The notes: generated from the letters alone by a model not told the origin. DNA of 64,000 nucleotides from Ornithinibacillus massiliensis (GCF_018310345.1 NZ_JAGXBY010000007.1:62001-126000); one strand, 5' to 3'. Positions 9,039-18,108 are shown, counted from the first letter of the stretch. Numbers and translations: made by a program.

Positions 9039-9419
9039 AATGTTGTCTGGTACACTTGCGATTTGGGATTTAATTTATCTAACGTGATGAAATAAGTGAA
9101 CAAGAAGAGGCTGGAAAGCAGCAGGTAGATGAAAGGAAAACCCTAACGCTTAAGTTAGTATTCGTAATAGTTATCGGATATATATTGGACTATCGACTGG
9201 TAAGGATCACCATGCATTATTTTCAGTGGTAACGATATATTTTCCGGAGTTGGGGTATAAATTTGGATTTTGCATTTCATTTAGCACACTTCCATCCTCT
9301 TCTTTCTAATTGGTCCATTTTCTTACTTGGTATGAAAAAGCTAGACCGGATAAATGAAGACTTTTATTTCATAGTTTCTTTTTATAGCTTTTTTTATAAA
9401 ATTACTTGGAAGTGATGGC
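9039..9419. other. 381-bp gap inside the ABC operon, possible gene remnant
   Basis: No complete gene is visible. Two short hydrophobic reading stretches occur in different plus frames. One is near 9095-9230 and contains 'KLVFVIVIGYILDY'; it has no start codon. The other is near 9210-9310 and contains 'HHALFSVVTIYF'. Joined by one frameshift they would look like part of a membrane protein. A T-rich stretch follows at 9360-9400. Decay of a former gene is the likeliest reading, but chance cannot be excluded. Confidence 0.35.
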
Positions 9420-10940
9420 ATGAGAATTGAGATGAAAAATATAGTTAAATCCTTCGGAAGTAATGATGTGTTGAAGGATGTTTCCTTCTCGTTAAAGGGG
9501 GGAGAGATTTGTGCATTGCTTGGTGAGAATGGGGCTGGTAAGTCGACGTTGATGAATATCCTTGGTGGTATTATTCCGATGGATGCAGGAACTATACTGG
9601 TGGATGGCGAGGAGATAGCATTCCATTCGCCTGTCGATTCTATGGAAGCGGGAATTGCTTTTATTCATCAGGAATTAAATCTTATCAATGATTTACCTGT
9701 CTATGAAAATATGTTTCTTGGGCGAGAATTAAGGACGAAGCATGGAAGTTTAGACTTAAATCAGATGTATGACCGAACAAACGAGATGTTTAACAAAATG
9801 AATGTGGATCTAGATCCTGGGAAGATGGTAGGGGAGCTAGATGCGTCTTATAAGCAAATCGTTGAAATTTGCAGAGCTATGATGATGAATGCCTCTATTA
9901 TTATCATGGATGAGCCTACTACATCCTTAACAGAATCTGAAATTGAAAGAGTCTTTGGGATGATGAGAACACTCGCAGAACACGGTGTTGGCATTATTTT
10001 TATATCTCATAAATTAAATGAAGTAATGGAAATTTGTAATCGTTATGTTGTGTTAAGAGATGGAAAATTGGTATCTGAAGGTACTGTAAAAAATGTTACG
10101 AAAAACGAATTAGCTAGCTTTATGGTTGGCTTTGATGTGCGGACAGAATCATTAAGAAGAGATAAGGATAAAGAAGAAATAGGGGAAGAGGTGTTGCGAA
10201 TTGAAGCTTTAACAGAGGAACACCACTTTCGCGATATAAGCTTTTCGATACATGCTGGTGAAATAGTAGGAGTAACAGGTCTTCTTGGTGATGGGCGAAG
10301 TGAATTATTTCAAGCTATCTTTGGGGCTGAACAGTATACGTTAGGAAAAATATTTTTGAATGGAGAGGAAGTAACCATTCGTAGTACATATCAAGCAATT
10401 AAACAAGGAATTGCCTATCTTCCAAGAAATCGGAAGGAGAACGCGATTATAAAGGATATGGATATTCTTGAAAATGCATCGATTGTTACGTGGCCTAAGT
10501 TTGCGAAGCGGGGTGTGATCAATCGAGCAAGACATAAACAAATGTTTGAAGGCCACCGAGATAATCTGAGGATTAAAATGGACCAATTAACCGATAGTAT
10601 TACAAGCCTTTCAGGAGGGAATCAGCAGAAAGTCGTCCTGTCGAAATGGCTCGCTGCCAATCCTAAGGTTCTTATATTGGATAATCCGACACAAGGAGTA
10701 GATGTAGGGGCCAAGGAGGATATTTACGATATTATTTTAAAACTAGCGGAAGAAAATATTGCAGTCATCGTTTTATCTAGTGAAGCACAAGAGATTATTC
10801 GTGTATGTGATCGAGCATTGGTTATGTATCATGGCGTAATTCAAGGGGAAGTCACAGGTGATGAAATGAATGAACATACCATTATGAGGCTGGCTACAGG
10901 CGGGAAGCTTGAGGAAGTAAAGGGGGTACATCCGAAATGA
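9420..10940 (+). CDS. Ribose-type ABC importer, duplicated ATP-binding protein
   Basis: The 506-residue protein has two ABC cassettes, as in RbsA/MglA. The first has Walker A GENGAGKST (35-43) and Walker B 'IIIMDEPTTSL'. The second has a degenerate Walker A ('GLLGDGRSE') but a good signature 'LSGGNQQKVVLSKWL', which is the normal asymmetry in this family. It powers uptake through the adjacent permease. Its end overlaps the permease start by four bases (ATGA), so the two are translationally coupled. Confidence 0.94.
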   Translation: MRIEMKNIVKSFGSNDVLKDVSFSLKGGEICALLGENGAGKSTLMNILGGIIPMDAGTILVDGEEIAFHSPVDSMEAGIAFIHQELNLINDLPVYENMFLGRELRTKHGSLDLNQMYDRTNEMFNKMNVDLDPGKMVGELDASYKQIVEICRAMMMNASIIIMDEPTTSLTESEIERVFGMMRTLAEHGVGIIFISHKLNEVMEICNRYVVLRDGKLVSEGTVKNVTKNELASFMVGFDVRTESLRRDKDKEEIGEEVLRIEALTEEHHFRDISFSIHAGEIVGVTGLLGDGRSELFQAIFGAEQYTLGKIFLNGEEVTIRSTYQAIKQGIAYLPRNRKENAIIKDMDILENASIVTWPKFAKRGVINRARHKQMFEGHRDNLRIKMDQLTDSITSLSGGNQQKVVLSKWLAANPKVLILDNPTQGVDVGAKEDIYDIILKLAEENIAVIVLSSEAQEIIRVCDRALVMYHGVIQGEVTGDEMNEHTIMRLATGGKLEEVKGVHPK

Positions 10941-12010
10941 AACCAGAAATGGAACCTAAGGTAGATAGTACAGGGGATATAACAGAGAATAGAACATTCA
11001 TTAGATGGATTAAGTGGAAATGGAAGAACGATCCGTTATTTAGTATTCTTATTGCCCTTATTATTATGGTTATATTACAAACATTGACACTTGGATTTGA
11101 CTATAATTCCTTCGGTGAATGGTTCCAAGCTTGGACGAATAACTGGATAAATATTCTACGCAATAATGCAGGTGTTGGAATTGTTGCGTTAGGGATGACC
11201 TTTGTCATTATGACAGGGGGAATTGATCTATCAGTTGGTTCTACTTTAGTTATTACAGGTGCTTTTGCTATGTATTTATTAGATACTGGGGCACAGGGAA
11301 TTCTTAGTTCAGTTGGTATCACTGGAGTTCCGGCTATTATACTAACCGTTGTTCTCGTGATGGCTTTTGGCTATTTATTAGGCACTTTAATCGGTGTTAC
11401 CATTACAAAGGGAATGGTTCCGCCATTTATTGCTACATTGGGTGCGATGATGATTTTTCGAAGTGTTACCCAGCATTTTGCCCAAGGATATAATACAACC
11501 GTTCCAACAGAATTTTTACAGATTTCAAGTTTTAAGATTGGTAATTATATGATTATGCCAATTGTTTATTGGATTATTATTGCGGCAATTCTCTATTACG
11601 TATCGAAGCGGACTATATTCGGGCGGCAGATTATTGCGGTTGGGTCTAATGAACGGGCAGCTAAGCTATCTGGTGTTAATGTGAATAAGGTGAAGCTTCG
11701 TGTTTATAGCCTAATGGGGCTTCTCGTATCGATTGCTGCGATTATTCAAGTATCTCGTATCGGTTCGATGGACTTCTCTAATGCGGGGAGAGGGATGGAA
11801 ATGGATGCAATTGCTGCAGCGGTTGTTGGTGGCACAAATATGCTTGGAGGAAGAGGGTTTATTCTTGGGACAGTATATGGAATGCTGATTATTGCTGTTA
11901 TGAATAATTTATTAAATCTATTTGGTGTACCACCTTATTTAAGAGAAGCATTTAAAGGTGTCATTGTCATCGTTGCGGTTCTGTTGCAGCGGAAACAGAA
12001 AGCGGCTTAA
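10937..12010 (+). CDS. Ribose-type ABC importer, permease
   Basis: This 357-residue integral membrane protein is of the RbsC/BPD_transp_2 family. It shows the conserved 'GIVALGMTFVIMTGGIDLSVGS' region and the 'AIAAAVVGGTNMLGGRG' segment that contacts the ATPase, with about ten membrane helices. The N-terminal 35 residues are hydrophilic and cytoplasmic. It presumably forms a homodimeric channel with the upstream ATPase for the sugar bound by the lipoprotein at 8076-9038. Confidence 0.93.
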   Translation: MKPEMEPKVDSTGDITENRTFIRWIKWKWKNDPLFSILIALIIMVILQTLTLGFDYNSFGEWFQAWTNNWINILRNNAGVGIVALGMTFVIMTGGIDLSVGSTLVITGAFAMYLLDTGAQGILSSVGITGVPAIILTVVLVMAFGYLLGTLIGVTITKGMVPPFIATLGAMMIFRSVTQHFAQGYNTTVPTEFLQISSFKIGNYMIMPIVYWIIIAAILYYVSKRTIFGRQIIAVGSNERAAKLSGVNVNKVKLRVYSLMGLLVSIAAIIQVSRIGSMDFSNAGRGMEMDAIAAAVVGGTNMLGGRGFILGTVYGMLIIAVMNNLLNLFGVPPYLREAFKGVIVIVAVLLQRKQKAA

Positions 12011-12063
12011 ATTGGGACAGGATGGTTTCCTGTTCCTTTTCATGTGGGATAGGAGGAGTTTTT

Positions 12064-12732
12064 ATGGTGAAAGTTGTTATAGCAAATTTAAAAAAGGTTC
12101 AATTGGATAGAGAAGTTGTTCGTTCGCTAGATGGCGTTAGTGATCAAGCAGTATTAATGGATTGGCATGACGTTTCATGGGACGAATTGGGAGAGCATGA
12201 TGTATTTGTTCCAGCTAGCTTGCTAGATTCGATTGTAAATGATCAAGCATTTATTTATCATGAGCTTAGTTTATATCCATTTTTCCAAGAAATAAAAGCG
12301 AGAATAATAGAGGATGGAAGTCCTTCTGGTGTGTTTCGATTTAGGCGAGTGGTAGATGAAGCAGTAAACAGTGCTATTATTACGAGTGATTTATGTGTAC
12401 TGGAATCTATCTTTGGTCAGCCAGGAAATCTTGTATTGAAGCGTAGCAATGAAGATGTTGTACCACATCATGTTATTTTGATGGTTCAATATAAAAAGGT
12501 AATCGCTCATATTGAATATACATTCTCTGGTGATGAATCTATTCAAATAGAATGGAGTGGTGCTTTGAAGATGATAGAATTTCATAGTGATGAACGAACA
12601 TCATTGAAACCTGGGGGGAATAAGTTACCTCTTTCGTATCGGATAGATTCTATTTTAACTCACTCCAAGAAGTACGAGTTAGTGATAGGGACATTTAATA
12701 CTTATCAGAAGCAGATTGAAATGGGGGGATAG
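12064..12732 (+). CDS. Unrecognised protein, possibly a Gfo/Idh/MocA C-terminal-like domain without Rossmann domain
   Basis: The ATG at 12064, behind GGAGGAG, gives 222 residues; a longer frame from 12022 lacks a ribosome site. The protein is not confidently recognised. The N-terminal 60 residues lack any GxGxxG motif. From about residue 80 the order of elements (a 'GVFRFRRVVDE' strand, then 'DLCVLESIFGQPGNLVLKR', then 'MVQYKKVIAHIEYTFSGDESIQIEWSG') resembles the C-terminal substrate domain of Gfo/Idh/MocA enzymes. It sits between the permease and a third oxidoreductase and stops five bases before it. It may be an accessory subunit or a degenerate paralogue. Confidence 0.75.
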   Translation: MVKVVIANLKKVQLDREVVRSLDGVSDQAVLMDWHDVSWDELGEHDVFVPASLLDSIVNDQAFIYHELSLYPFFQEIKARIIEDGSPSGVFRFRRVVDEAVNSAIITSDLCVLESIFGQPGNLVLKRSNEDVVPHHVILMVQYKKVIAHIEYTFSGDESIQIEWSGALKMIEFHSDERTSLKPGGNKLPLSYRIDSILTHSKKYELVIGTFNTYQKQIEMGG

Positions 12733-12737
12733 GAATC

Positions 12738-13712
12738 ATGAAAATAGGAATCATGAGTTTTGCTCATATGCATGCCTTTCGTTATGCAGACTGCCTTAGA
12801 AGTTTAAAAAATGTAGAACTAGTCGGGATATGGGATGATAATATCTCTCGTGGGAAGGAGGTAGCCGCTAACTATAAGACAATGCATTATATCGATCAAG
12901 ATGCCTTCCTTGCACTCGATATGGAGGCTGTCATTATTTGTAGTGAAAATGTACGTCATAAAGAGATGGTGCTAAAGGCAGCGGCTTGCGGGAAGCATAT
13001 TTTATGTGAAAAACCAATTGCTACGAATCTAGATGATGCAAAAGAGATGATAAAAGTATGCGAGGAGAATGGCGTTATATTGCAAATAGCTTTTCCTGTA
13101 CGATTTAGTGAACCTATCATTCATTTAAAGGAGCTAATTGATGCAGGAGTACTAGGTGATATTGTGGCTTTTCGCACCACAAATCGTGGTCAAAATCCAG
13201 GGGGATGGTTTATTGATAACGCGTTAAGTGGAGGGGGAGCGGTATTAGACCATACCGTACATATGATTGATATTATGCGCTGGTTCCTAGGGAAGGAAGT
13301 GGTAGAGGTTAATGCGTTAGTAGATACGTATTTTAATAACATTAATATGGATGATGCGGGTTTACTTACATTGGAGTTTGAAAATGGTGTCATCGCCTCA
13401 CATGATGCAAGCTGGTCAAGACTTCGTGAATATCCGATATGGGGAGATGCAACAATCGAAGTTATTGGTACTAAACAGACAGTGAGTGCGGATGCCTTTG
13501 GGGAATATTTCCGTCTATATACAAATGATCGTAAACCACTAACCTATGTTTTATATGGTAGTGATATGGATTTAGCCTTAATCAAAGATTTTGTGGCATG
13601 TGTTGAAACTGGTCGGGAGCCGTTTATCACTGGGGATGATGGACTGAAAGCATTAGAGGTTGCATTAGGGGCATATGAATCTAGTAGGAAGGGGATGCGA
13701 GTAAGGATTTAA
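12738..13712 (+). CDS. Gfo/Idh/MocA-family oxidoreductase 3 (atypical nucleotide loop)
   Basis: This 324-residue protein has the family EKP motif (91-93) and the 'GGGAVLDHTVHMIDIMRWFLG' active-site stretch. The first loop reads 'GIMSFAHMHAFRY' in place of the usual GxGxxG, a variant known in some sugar-related subfamilies where a histidine-rich loop replaces it. The start lies five bases after the previous stop. It is the last gene of the LacI-linked cluster. Together with the isomerase and the other oxidoreductases it fits stepwise oxidation, isomerisation and reduction of an imported, non-phosphorylated sugar. Confidence 0.88.
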   Translation: MKIGIMSFAHMHAFRYADCLRSLKNVELVGIWDDNISRGKEVAANYKTMHYIDQDAFLALDMEAVIICSENVRHKEMVLKAAACGKHILCEKPIATNLDDAKEMIKVCEENGVILQIAFPVRFSEPIIHLKELIDAGVLGDIVAFRTTNRGQNPGGWFIDNALSGGGAVLDHTVHMIDIMRWFLGKEVVEVNALVDTYFNNINMDDAGLLTLEFENGVIASHDASWSRLREYPIWGDATIEVIGTKQTVSADAFGEYFRLYTNDRKPLTYVLYGSDMDLALIKDFVACVETGREPFITGDDGLKALEVALGAYESSRKGMRVRI

Positions 13713-14026
13713 ATAGTCGTTTGATTAAAAACTGTTTGTGGAGTAGGCGGAATGATTGATAGAAGTGTTCAATCGATTAAAACAATCTGGGATATTAGAG
13801 ATATTGATTAATAAAAGCAGTTAATTATTCAAAGTCGAGAGGGAGTGGAGAGAATTGATTAATAGTAGTATTAAACTATCCAAACCTAAAAGCAAGACCA
13901 GATAAAATGGGGTTGTCAAATGAATAGTGTAAGTTTTAATACACACTTCCTTTCAATCTACCAAAAAAACAGGTCAGCCCTACCTCATTTCAGGTGAACT
14001 GACCGTGTGATGTATGCTATGCATTA
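13713..14026. other. 314-bp convergent intergenic region
   Basis: Apart from the terminator of the amidohydrolase operon at its right end, only two very short start-stop frames (about 16-18 codons near 13753 and 13856) are present. The second has a purine-rich GAGGGAGTGGAGAG before a TTG, but nothing supports either as a gene. Confidence 0.4.
13963..14004 (-). terminator. Terminator of the amidohydrolase/transporter operon
   Basis: Read on the minus strand, GGTCAG...CTGACC with an inner CACCT/AGGTA helix is followed by TGTTTTTTT. It lies 22 bases after the stop of the 391-residue amidohydrolase. Confidence 0.85.
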
Positions 14027-15202
14027 CTATTTATTTAAATATCCCCATGCATACTGAGCATAAAGCTCTGCCCCTACGACAAGAGCGTCCTCGTCGATAT
14101 TGAATTTTCCATGATGATGCGCCCATTCGGTATCTTTTTCTGGATTACCACTACCGACAAGTGCGAAGCAACCAGGTGCCTTTTTAAAATAATCGCTGAA
14201 ATCTTCGCCACCCATGGTTGGCTTTTCGTGATACAATGCGTTTTCTCCAAAAGCTTCATGTACGATGTTTTGTGCCAGCTTAGCACTTTCCTCATCATTA
14301 ATAACGGCTTGTGTTCCTCGGGTGTATTCTAGTTTTGCGGTCGCCCCATATAAAGCGGCTACCTGATCTGCATAGTGCTGGAGCTGGCTTTCGATATGGT
14401 CCCGTACTTCGGGATCAAAGCATCGAACGGTTCCCTCGATTACGGCATTTTCGGCAATGACATTGAAGCGGGTACCGACATCCATTTTTCCGATGGTCAC
14501 TACAGCTGGTTGCTGTGTATCGATCGTTCTTGATACAATGCTTTGCACATTCATGACAAAGGAAGAGGCTACAATAGCTGTATCGACACAGGCATGAGGA
14601 AGTGCTCCGTGTCCACCTTTCCCTTTGAAGGTTACTTTAAATAAATCAGCAGAGGCAAAGGAAGGTCCTGCTGTACAGGATACTGTCCCTGTCGGCATTT
14701 GCGACCATATGTGAATGCCAAAGACATTGTCTACATCATCGACAGCCCCCTGCTTAACGAATGCTTTCGCTCCTTCTGCTACTTCCTCAGCTGGTTGGAA
14801 TAATAACCGTACATTGCCGGGCAGGTCGGCTTTTCTTTCATTTAACACCTTAGCTGCAATCAATAGCATAGCAGTATGGGCGTCATGGCCGCAGGCGTGC
14901 ATTTTTCCGGGGTACTTAGAAGCATATGGTAAAGCTTGATTTAATTCTTCAACGGAAAGGGCGTCCATATCACCTCTTAATGCTACGGTTTTTCCTGGTT
15001 TTCCCCCAAGAATAGTAGCAATTACACCAGTTGGCTCTGCTCTACGATAAGAAATTCCTAATTGACCGAGGTAATCACAAACAAAATTGGTTGTATTGTA
15101 TTCTTCCCAAGAAAGTTCAGGTTCGCTATGAAGTTTCCTACGAAGGGCAGTTAATTCTTCCCTGTATTGTAAAATGCTTTTTTTTATCGTTTCATTAATC
15201 AT
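14027..15202 (-). CDS. M20-family metallo-amidohydrolase (amino-acyl/hippurate hydrolase type)
   Basis: The 391-residue enzyme has M20D landmarks: 'LHSEPELSWEEYNTT' near the start, 'ALRGDMDAL' and 'MHACGHDAHTAMLL' carrying metal ligands, 'FQPAEE' with the catalytic Glu, and 'PTMGGEDFSDYF' near the end. Members remove acyl groups from N-acylated amino acids or related amides in the cytoplasm. It is the last gene of a three-gene operon. Its start overlaps the preceding carbamoylase-type gene by eight bases, so the two hydrolases are probably translated together on related substrates. Confidence 0.92.
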   Translation of the reverse strand: MINETIKKSILQYREELTALRRKLHSEPELSWEEYNTTNFVCDYLGQLGISYRRAEPTGVIATILGGKPGKTVALRGDMDALSVEELNQALPYASKYPGKMHACGHDAHTAMLLIAAKVLNERKADLPGNVRLLFQPAEEVAEGAKAFVKQGAVDDVDNVFGIHIWSQMPTGTVSCTAGPSFASADLFKVTFKGKGGHGALPHACVDTAIVASSFVMNVQSIVSRTIDTQQPAVVTIGKMDVGTRFNVIAENAVIEGTVRCFDPEVRDHIESQLQHYADQVAALYGATAKLEYTRGTQAVINDEESAKLAQNIVHEAFGENALYHEKPTMGGEDFSDYFKKAPGCFALVGSGNPEKDTEWAHHHGKFNIDEDALVVGAELYAQYAWGYLNK

Positions 15203-16433
15203 GATCCTCTACCTCCGTTAATTTCTTGGCAGTTTCAAATAGAATTTCAACCGCTCTAGTAATATCCAAGGAGTCAGACCATTCTTCCGGGGTATGGCTA
15301 AGTCCATTTTTACTAGGAATGAATAGCATACCCACATCGGTCACTTCTGCAAGTACCATTGCATCATGACCAGCTCCGCTATTAATGAAACAATACGGAA
15401 TCTCTAAATTATCGCTAGTTTGTTTTAATAGATTAACAATGGTCGGATTCATTACTTTAGGCTCCATATATAATTGTTGGGTAGTCGTAATTTGAATTCC
15501 ATCCTCCTTATTGGATTCAATTAAATTGTTCATTTTACGAATTACATTTTGGATATGCTCTTCTTTACCAGAACGTATATCTACGGTGAAGACGGTCTTT
15601 TTCGGGATGACATTAGAACCGTTTGGAAATACATTTAGTTTTCCGGTAGTTACCACGGTACCATCACCTTCTGCGATTGCCAGAGCAGGTAATTGGCTGA
15701 TAATCTGTGCTGCTTTTACTAAAGCATCAGCCCGGCGATTCATTGGAGTTGTCCCTGCATGTCCTGCCTGACCTTCTACTGTGATTTCAAATTGAGTTAG
15801 ACCGACGATTGTTTTGACTACCCCGATCGGGATTTTCTTATCTTCTAATATAGGCCCTTGTTCAATATGCAATTCTAAGAAAGCTTTGATTGTTTTTGGA
15901 TCTCTCTTTTTCGGAAGTGATGGATTAAGGCCGATTTCAGTCATTGCATCTACTGTAGTGATCCCATTAGAATCCGTTAGCTTAAAAAATTCCTCTTCAC
16001 TAAGTAAACCAGTGATTCCTCTGGAGCCCATTAATCCACCACTAAATCTAGCACCTTCTTCCTCAATAAGGGCGATCACTTCTAGGGGATATTTAGGTTT
16101 AACGCCTTTTTCTTTAAACAAAGCAGCTACCTCAAGTCCGGCTACTACTCCTGCAGGCCCATCATAGGATCCGCCATGCGGAACCGAATCAAAATGGGAA
16201 CCAATTAGAACACTTGGTGCATCTTTTAACGTTCCTTCAAGTTTTCCAAAAATGTTACCTAACCCATCTTCATGAACCTGTAATCCGTATTCCTTCATCT
16301 TTTCTTTTATATATTCCCGAGCTTGTTTGTCCTCCTGACTATATGTGAGTCTAGTTGTTCCTTGGCCAGGGGTTGCTGTGAAATTACTTAAGGTTTCGAT
16401 TTGTGCTTCAATACGAGCTTGTAGATTGTTCAT
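15195..16433 (-). CDS. Zn-dependent hydantoinase/carbamoylase-family amidase
   Basis: This 412-residue member of the M20C-like N-carbamoyl-L-amino acid hydrolase/allantoate amidohydrolase family carries 'GSHFDSVPHGGSYDGPAGVV' (metal ligands His and Asp), 'IEEEGARF' (catalytic and bridging Glu) and 'FLELHIEQGPIL'. The late histidine segment 'GAGHDAM' is also present. The family hydrolyses ureido or amide groups in purine, pyrimidine or amino-acid salvage. It lies between the transporter and the M20D enzyme, which suggests uptake of an N-modified amino acid or peptide-like compound followed by two hydrolytic steps. Confidence 0.9.
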   Translation of the reverse strand: MNNLQARIEAQIETLSNFTATPGQGTTRLTYSQEDKQAREYIKEKMKEYGLQVHEDGLGNIFGKLEGTLKDAPSVLIGSHFDSVPHGGSYDGPAGVVAGLEVAALFKEKGVKPKYPLEVIALIEEEGARFSGGLMGSRGITGLLSEEEFFKLTDSNGITTVDAMTEIGLNPSLPKKRDPKTIKAFLELHIEQGPILEDKKIPIGVVKTIVGLTQFEITVEGQAGHAGTTPMNRRADALVKAAQIISQLPALAIAEGDGTVVTTGKLNVFPNGSNVIPKKTVFTVDIRSGKEEHIQNVIRKMNNLIESNKEDGIQITTTQQLYMEPKVMNPTIVNLLKQTSDNLEIPYCFINSGAGHDAMVLAEVTDVGMLFIPSKNGLSHTPEEWSDSLDITRAVEILFETAKKLTEVEDHD

Positions 16434-16454
16434 GTTAATATCTCCTCCATCTAT

Positions 16455-17651
16455 TTACAAGAAGCTTACGAAAATGCCTGCTAGTACTACCGATACAATT
16501 GTAACGGTGATAAATCCTCCAACGAGCATCGGTGGTAGCATGTGGCTTGTTAGAACTTCTTTTTCTTTTTCATCTTTCGTTAGCGAGTTGATAACTTCAT
16601 TTGTAATAATGTAGTCCGCAGGGAATCCATAGAGTGCCGTTAACGAAACAGCAAAGGCCATTTCTTTGCTTACCTTTAAGAGCTTACCAGCAATAAAGGA
16701 GAAAATGTACATCCCAACAACCCCAATAATGATAGAACCGAGCAGCGGAAGAATAATTTCCGCCATCATACTTGGTGTTGCTTGCTTTAATCCGTCAAAA
16801 ATGAAAAGCATCAGAGCCATGATGGCAAAGCCAAATCCGTTTGCCTTTTGCAATACTTGTTTTTCCAAAAAGCCAATACTTTTCCCAATAATACCGAATA
16901 GTAAGCAAAGGACAAATGGACTAATGGACACAACAGGTTCTACTAGTGTTGAAACAAAGTATGCTAGGAATGCTACGATAATCAATCTAAAGAATTTAAA
17001 GAATTCTGTGTTGTATTTATCAGGTAGATTTTTAAATAGTTTCAGACTAGATTCGTTTGATCCAGTCGTTTTATCAGCTGCTTGTACGTTTTCAGTTACT
17101 GCTAATTCACCATTTCTATATTGTTGAAGGAGTCTTTTTCCTTCCTTCTTTAGCATAATGGATGTAATTGGATATCCTGCAAAGCCTTGCATGACATAGA
17201 TGACGATGGCAAATACAGCTAAAGAAGTAAGTCCCGCAGCACTAGCTCCATCAGACATGATGATTGCGGATACTAGACCACCAATTAATGGGGGAATAGC
17301 GACAACCATCGTTTTAAATCCAAAAATAAAAGTACCAATTCCGAGTAAAAATACGATAATTCCGACAATTCCGGATATAGCAATAAGAATCGTTTTCCAT
17401 TGGGCTTTCAGTTCCTGTATGGAAAGAAGTGTACCCATGTTGGTAATTAACAAATACATTAGCATCGTGGCTACTGCAGATGGGATACCAGCGATGGAGA
17501 CAATATCTTGTGGGAAAAATGTCCAATATCCAATAAGGAATAGGACAGCACTAATGAACATAGATGGTATCCATGCCTTTGTTCTAATGGCGACCCAATC
17601 CCCAACTAAAAGGATAAAGACAACAATAACTAATGCTAGCATTTGGGACAT
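16455..17651 (-). CDS. Multi-pass membrane transporter of unknown substrate
   Basis: This 398-residue, very hydrophobic protein has about ten or eleven membrane helices and a hydrophilic loop near residues 165-205 ('MLKKEGKRLLQQYRNGEL'). Two glycine/serine-rich re-entrant-like segments occur, 'PPLIGGLVSAIIMSDGASAAG' and 'ALYGFPADYIITNEVI', which recalls the layout of GltS-type sodium/carboxylate symporters. I do not recognise the exact family. Its place as first gene before two amidohydrolases predicts uptake (or export) of their amide-containing substrate. Confidence 0.75.
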   Translation of the reverse strand: MSQMLALVIVVFILLVGDWVAIRTKAWIPSMFISAVLFLIGYWTFFPQDIVSIAGIPSAVATMLMYLLITNMGTLLSIQELKAQWKTILIAISGIVGIIVFLLGIGTFIFGFKTMVVAIPPLIGGLVSAIIMSDGASAAGLTSLAVFAIVIYVMQGFAGYPITSIMLKKEGKRLLQQYRNGELAVTENVQAADKTTGSNESSLKLFKNLPDKYNTEFFKFFRLIIVAFLAYFVSTLVEPVVSISPFVLCLLFGIIGKSIGFLEKQVLQKANGFGFAIMALMLFIFDGLKQATPSMMAEIILPLLGSIIIGVVGMYIFSFIAGKLLKVSKEMAFAVSLTALYGFPADYIITNEVINSLTKDEKEKEVLTSHMLPPMLVGGFITVTIVSVVLAGIFVSFL

Positions 17652-17841
17652 AAATACACCTTCTCTTTGTGTTTTTTCACAATTATTTCGAAAAACGAAA
17701 AATTGTGATGTTATTAATAGTAATACTATTTAATTAATATGACAATCGTATTTTTTGATGTAAAGGTTTCCATATGAAAGATTATTAATTGCTAATATTA
17801 TGATAAAATTTGCTATTTTGAGGGGGTTTATAATAAATGAA

Positions 17842-17877
17842 GGGGACTGACCCTTCTTGTTATTAGGTCCAGTCCCT
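17842..17877 (-). terminator. Hairpin after the 63-residue gene
   Basis: GGGGACTGACC and GGTCCAGTCCC pair with a single bulge. The element lies 40 bases downstream of the small minus-strand gene; the following CCTTCATTTATT is only moderately T-rich. Confidence 0.5.
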
Positions 17878-17916
17878 ATAAGACTTTCTATCTTATTAGA
17901 AGTGAAAAATTCACCT

Positions 17917-18108
17917 TTAAAATTGTCTTTTATTTTTATCTAGATCTAGTATAACGGATATCATTTCACCGTCGTATATTGGTGTTGTACTAATAATTTT
18001 TGCTCCACTATATGCTGCATTCCGTTTAATCTCTTCCAACTCCTTCTGACTATAGACTAATCGGGTGATTCTAATGACATTCCTACTTTTGCTTTGTAAG
18101 CTTGTCAC
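17917..18108 (-). CDS. Small conserved-looking protein of unknown function
   Basis: This 63-residue protein starts at a GTG with an excellent ribosome site (GAAGGAGGAAA, four bases spacing), which strongly supports a real gene. It is basic at the N-terminus (SLQSKSRNVIRITRLVY), then has a helix 'SQKELEEIKRNAAYSGAK' and a strand-rich end ('DGEMISVILDLDKNKRQF'). There is no membrane segment or cysteine. It lies upstream of the transporter/amidohydrolase operon but is separated by a hairpin. I do not recognise it. Confidence 0.75.
   Translation of the reverse strand: MTSLQSKSRNVIRITRLVYSQKELEEIKRNAAYSGAKIISTTPIYDGEMISVILDLDKNKRQF

Noticed and set aside
13753..13910. Two 16-18 codon plus-strand frames after the third oxidoreductase
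   Set aside because: Very short, without recognisable content or conserved context. One has a purine-rich upstream stretch, but this is common in AT-rich intergenic DNA.
15511..17733. Long plus-strand open frames opposite the amidohydrolase and transporter genes
   Set aside because: They mirror strongly supported minus-strand genes, lack ribosome sites and give low-complexity translations typical of antisense frames.
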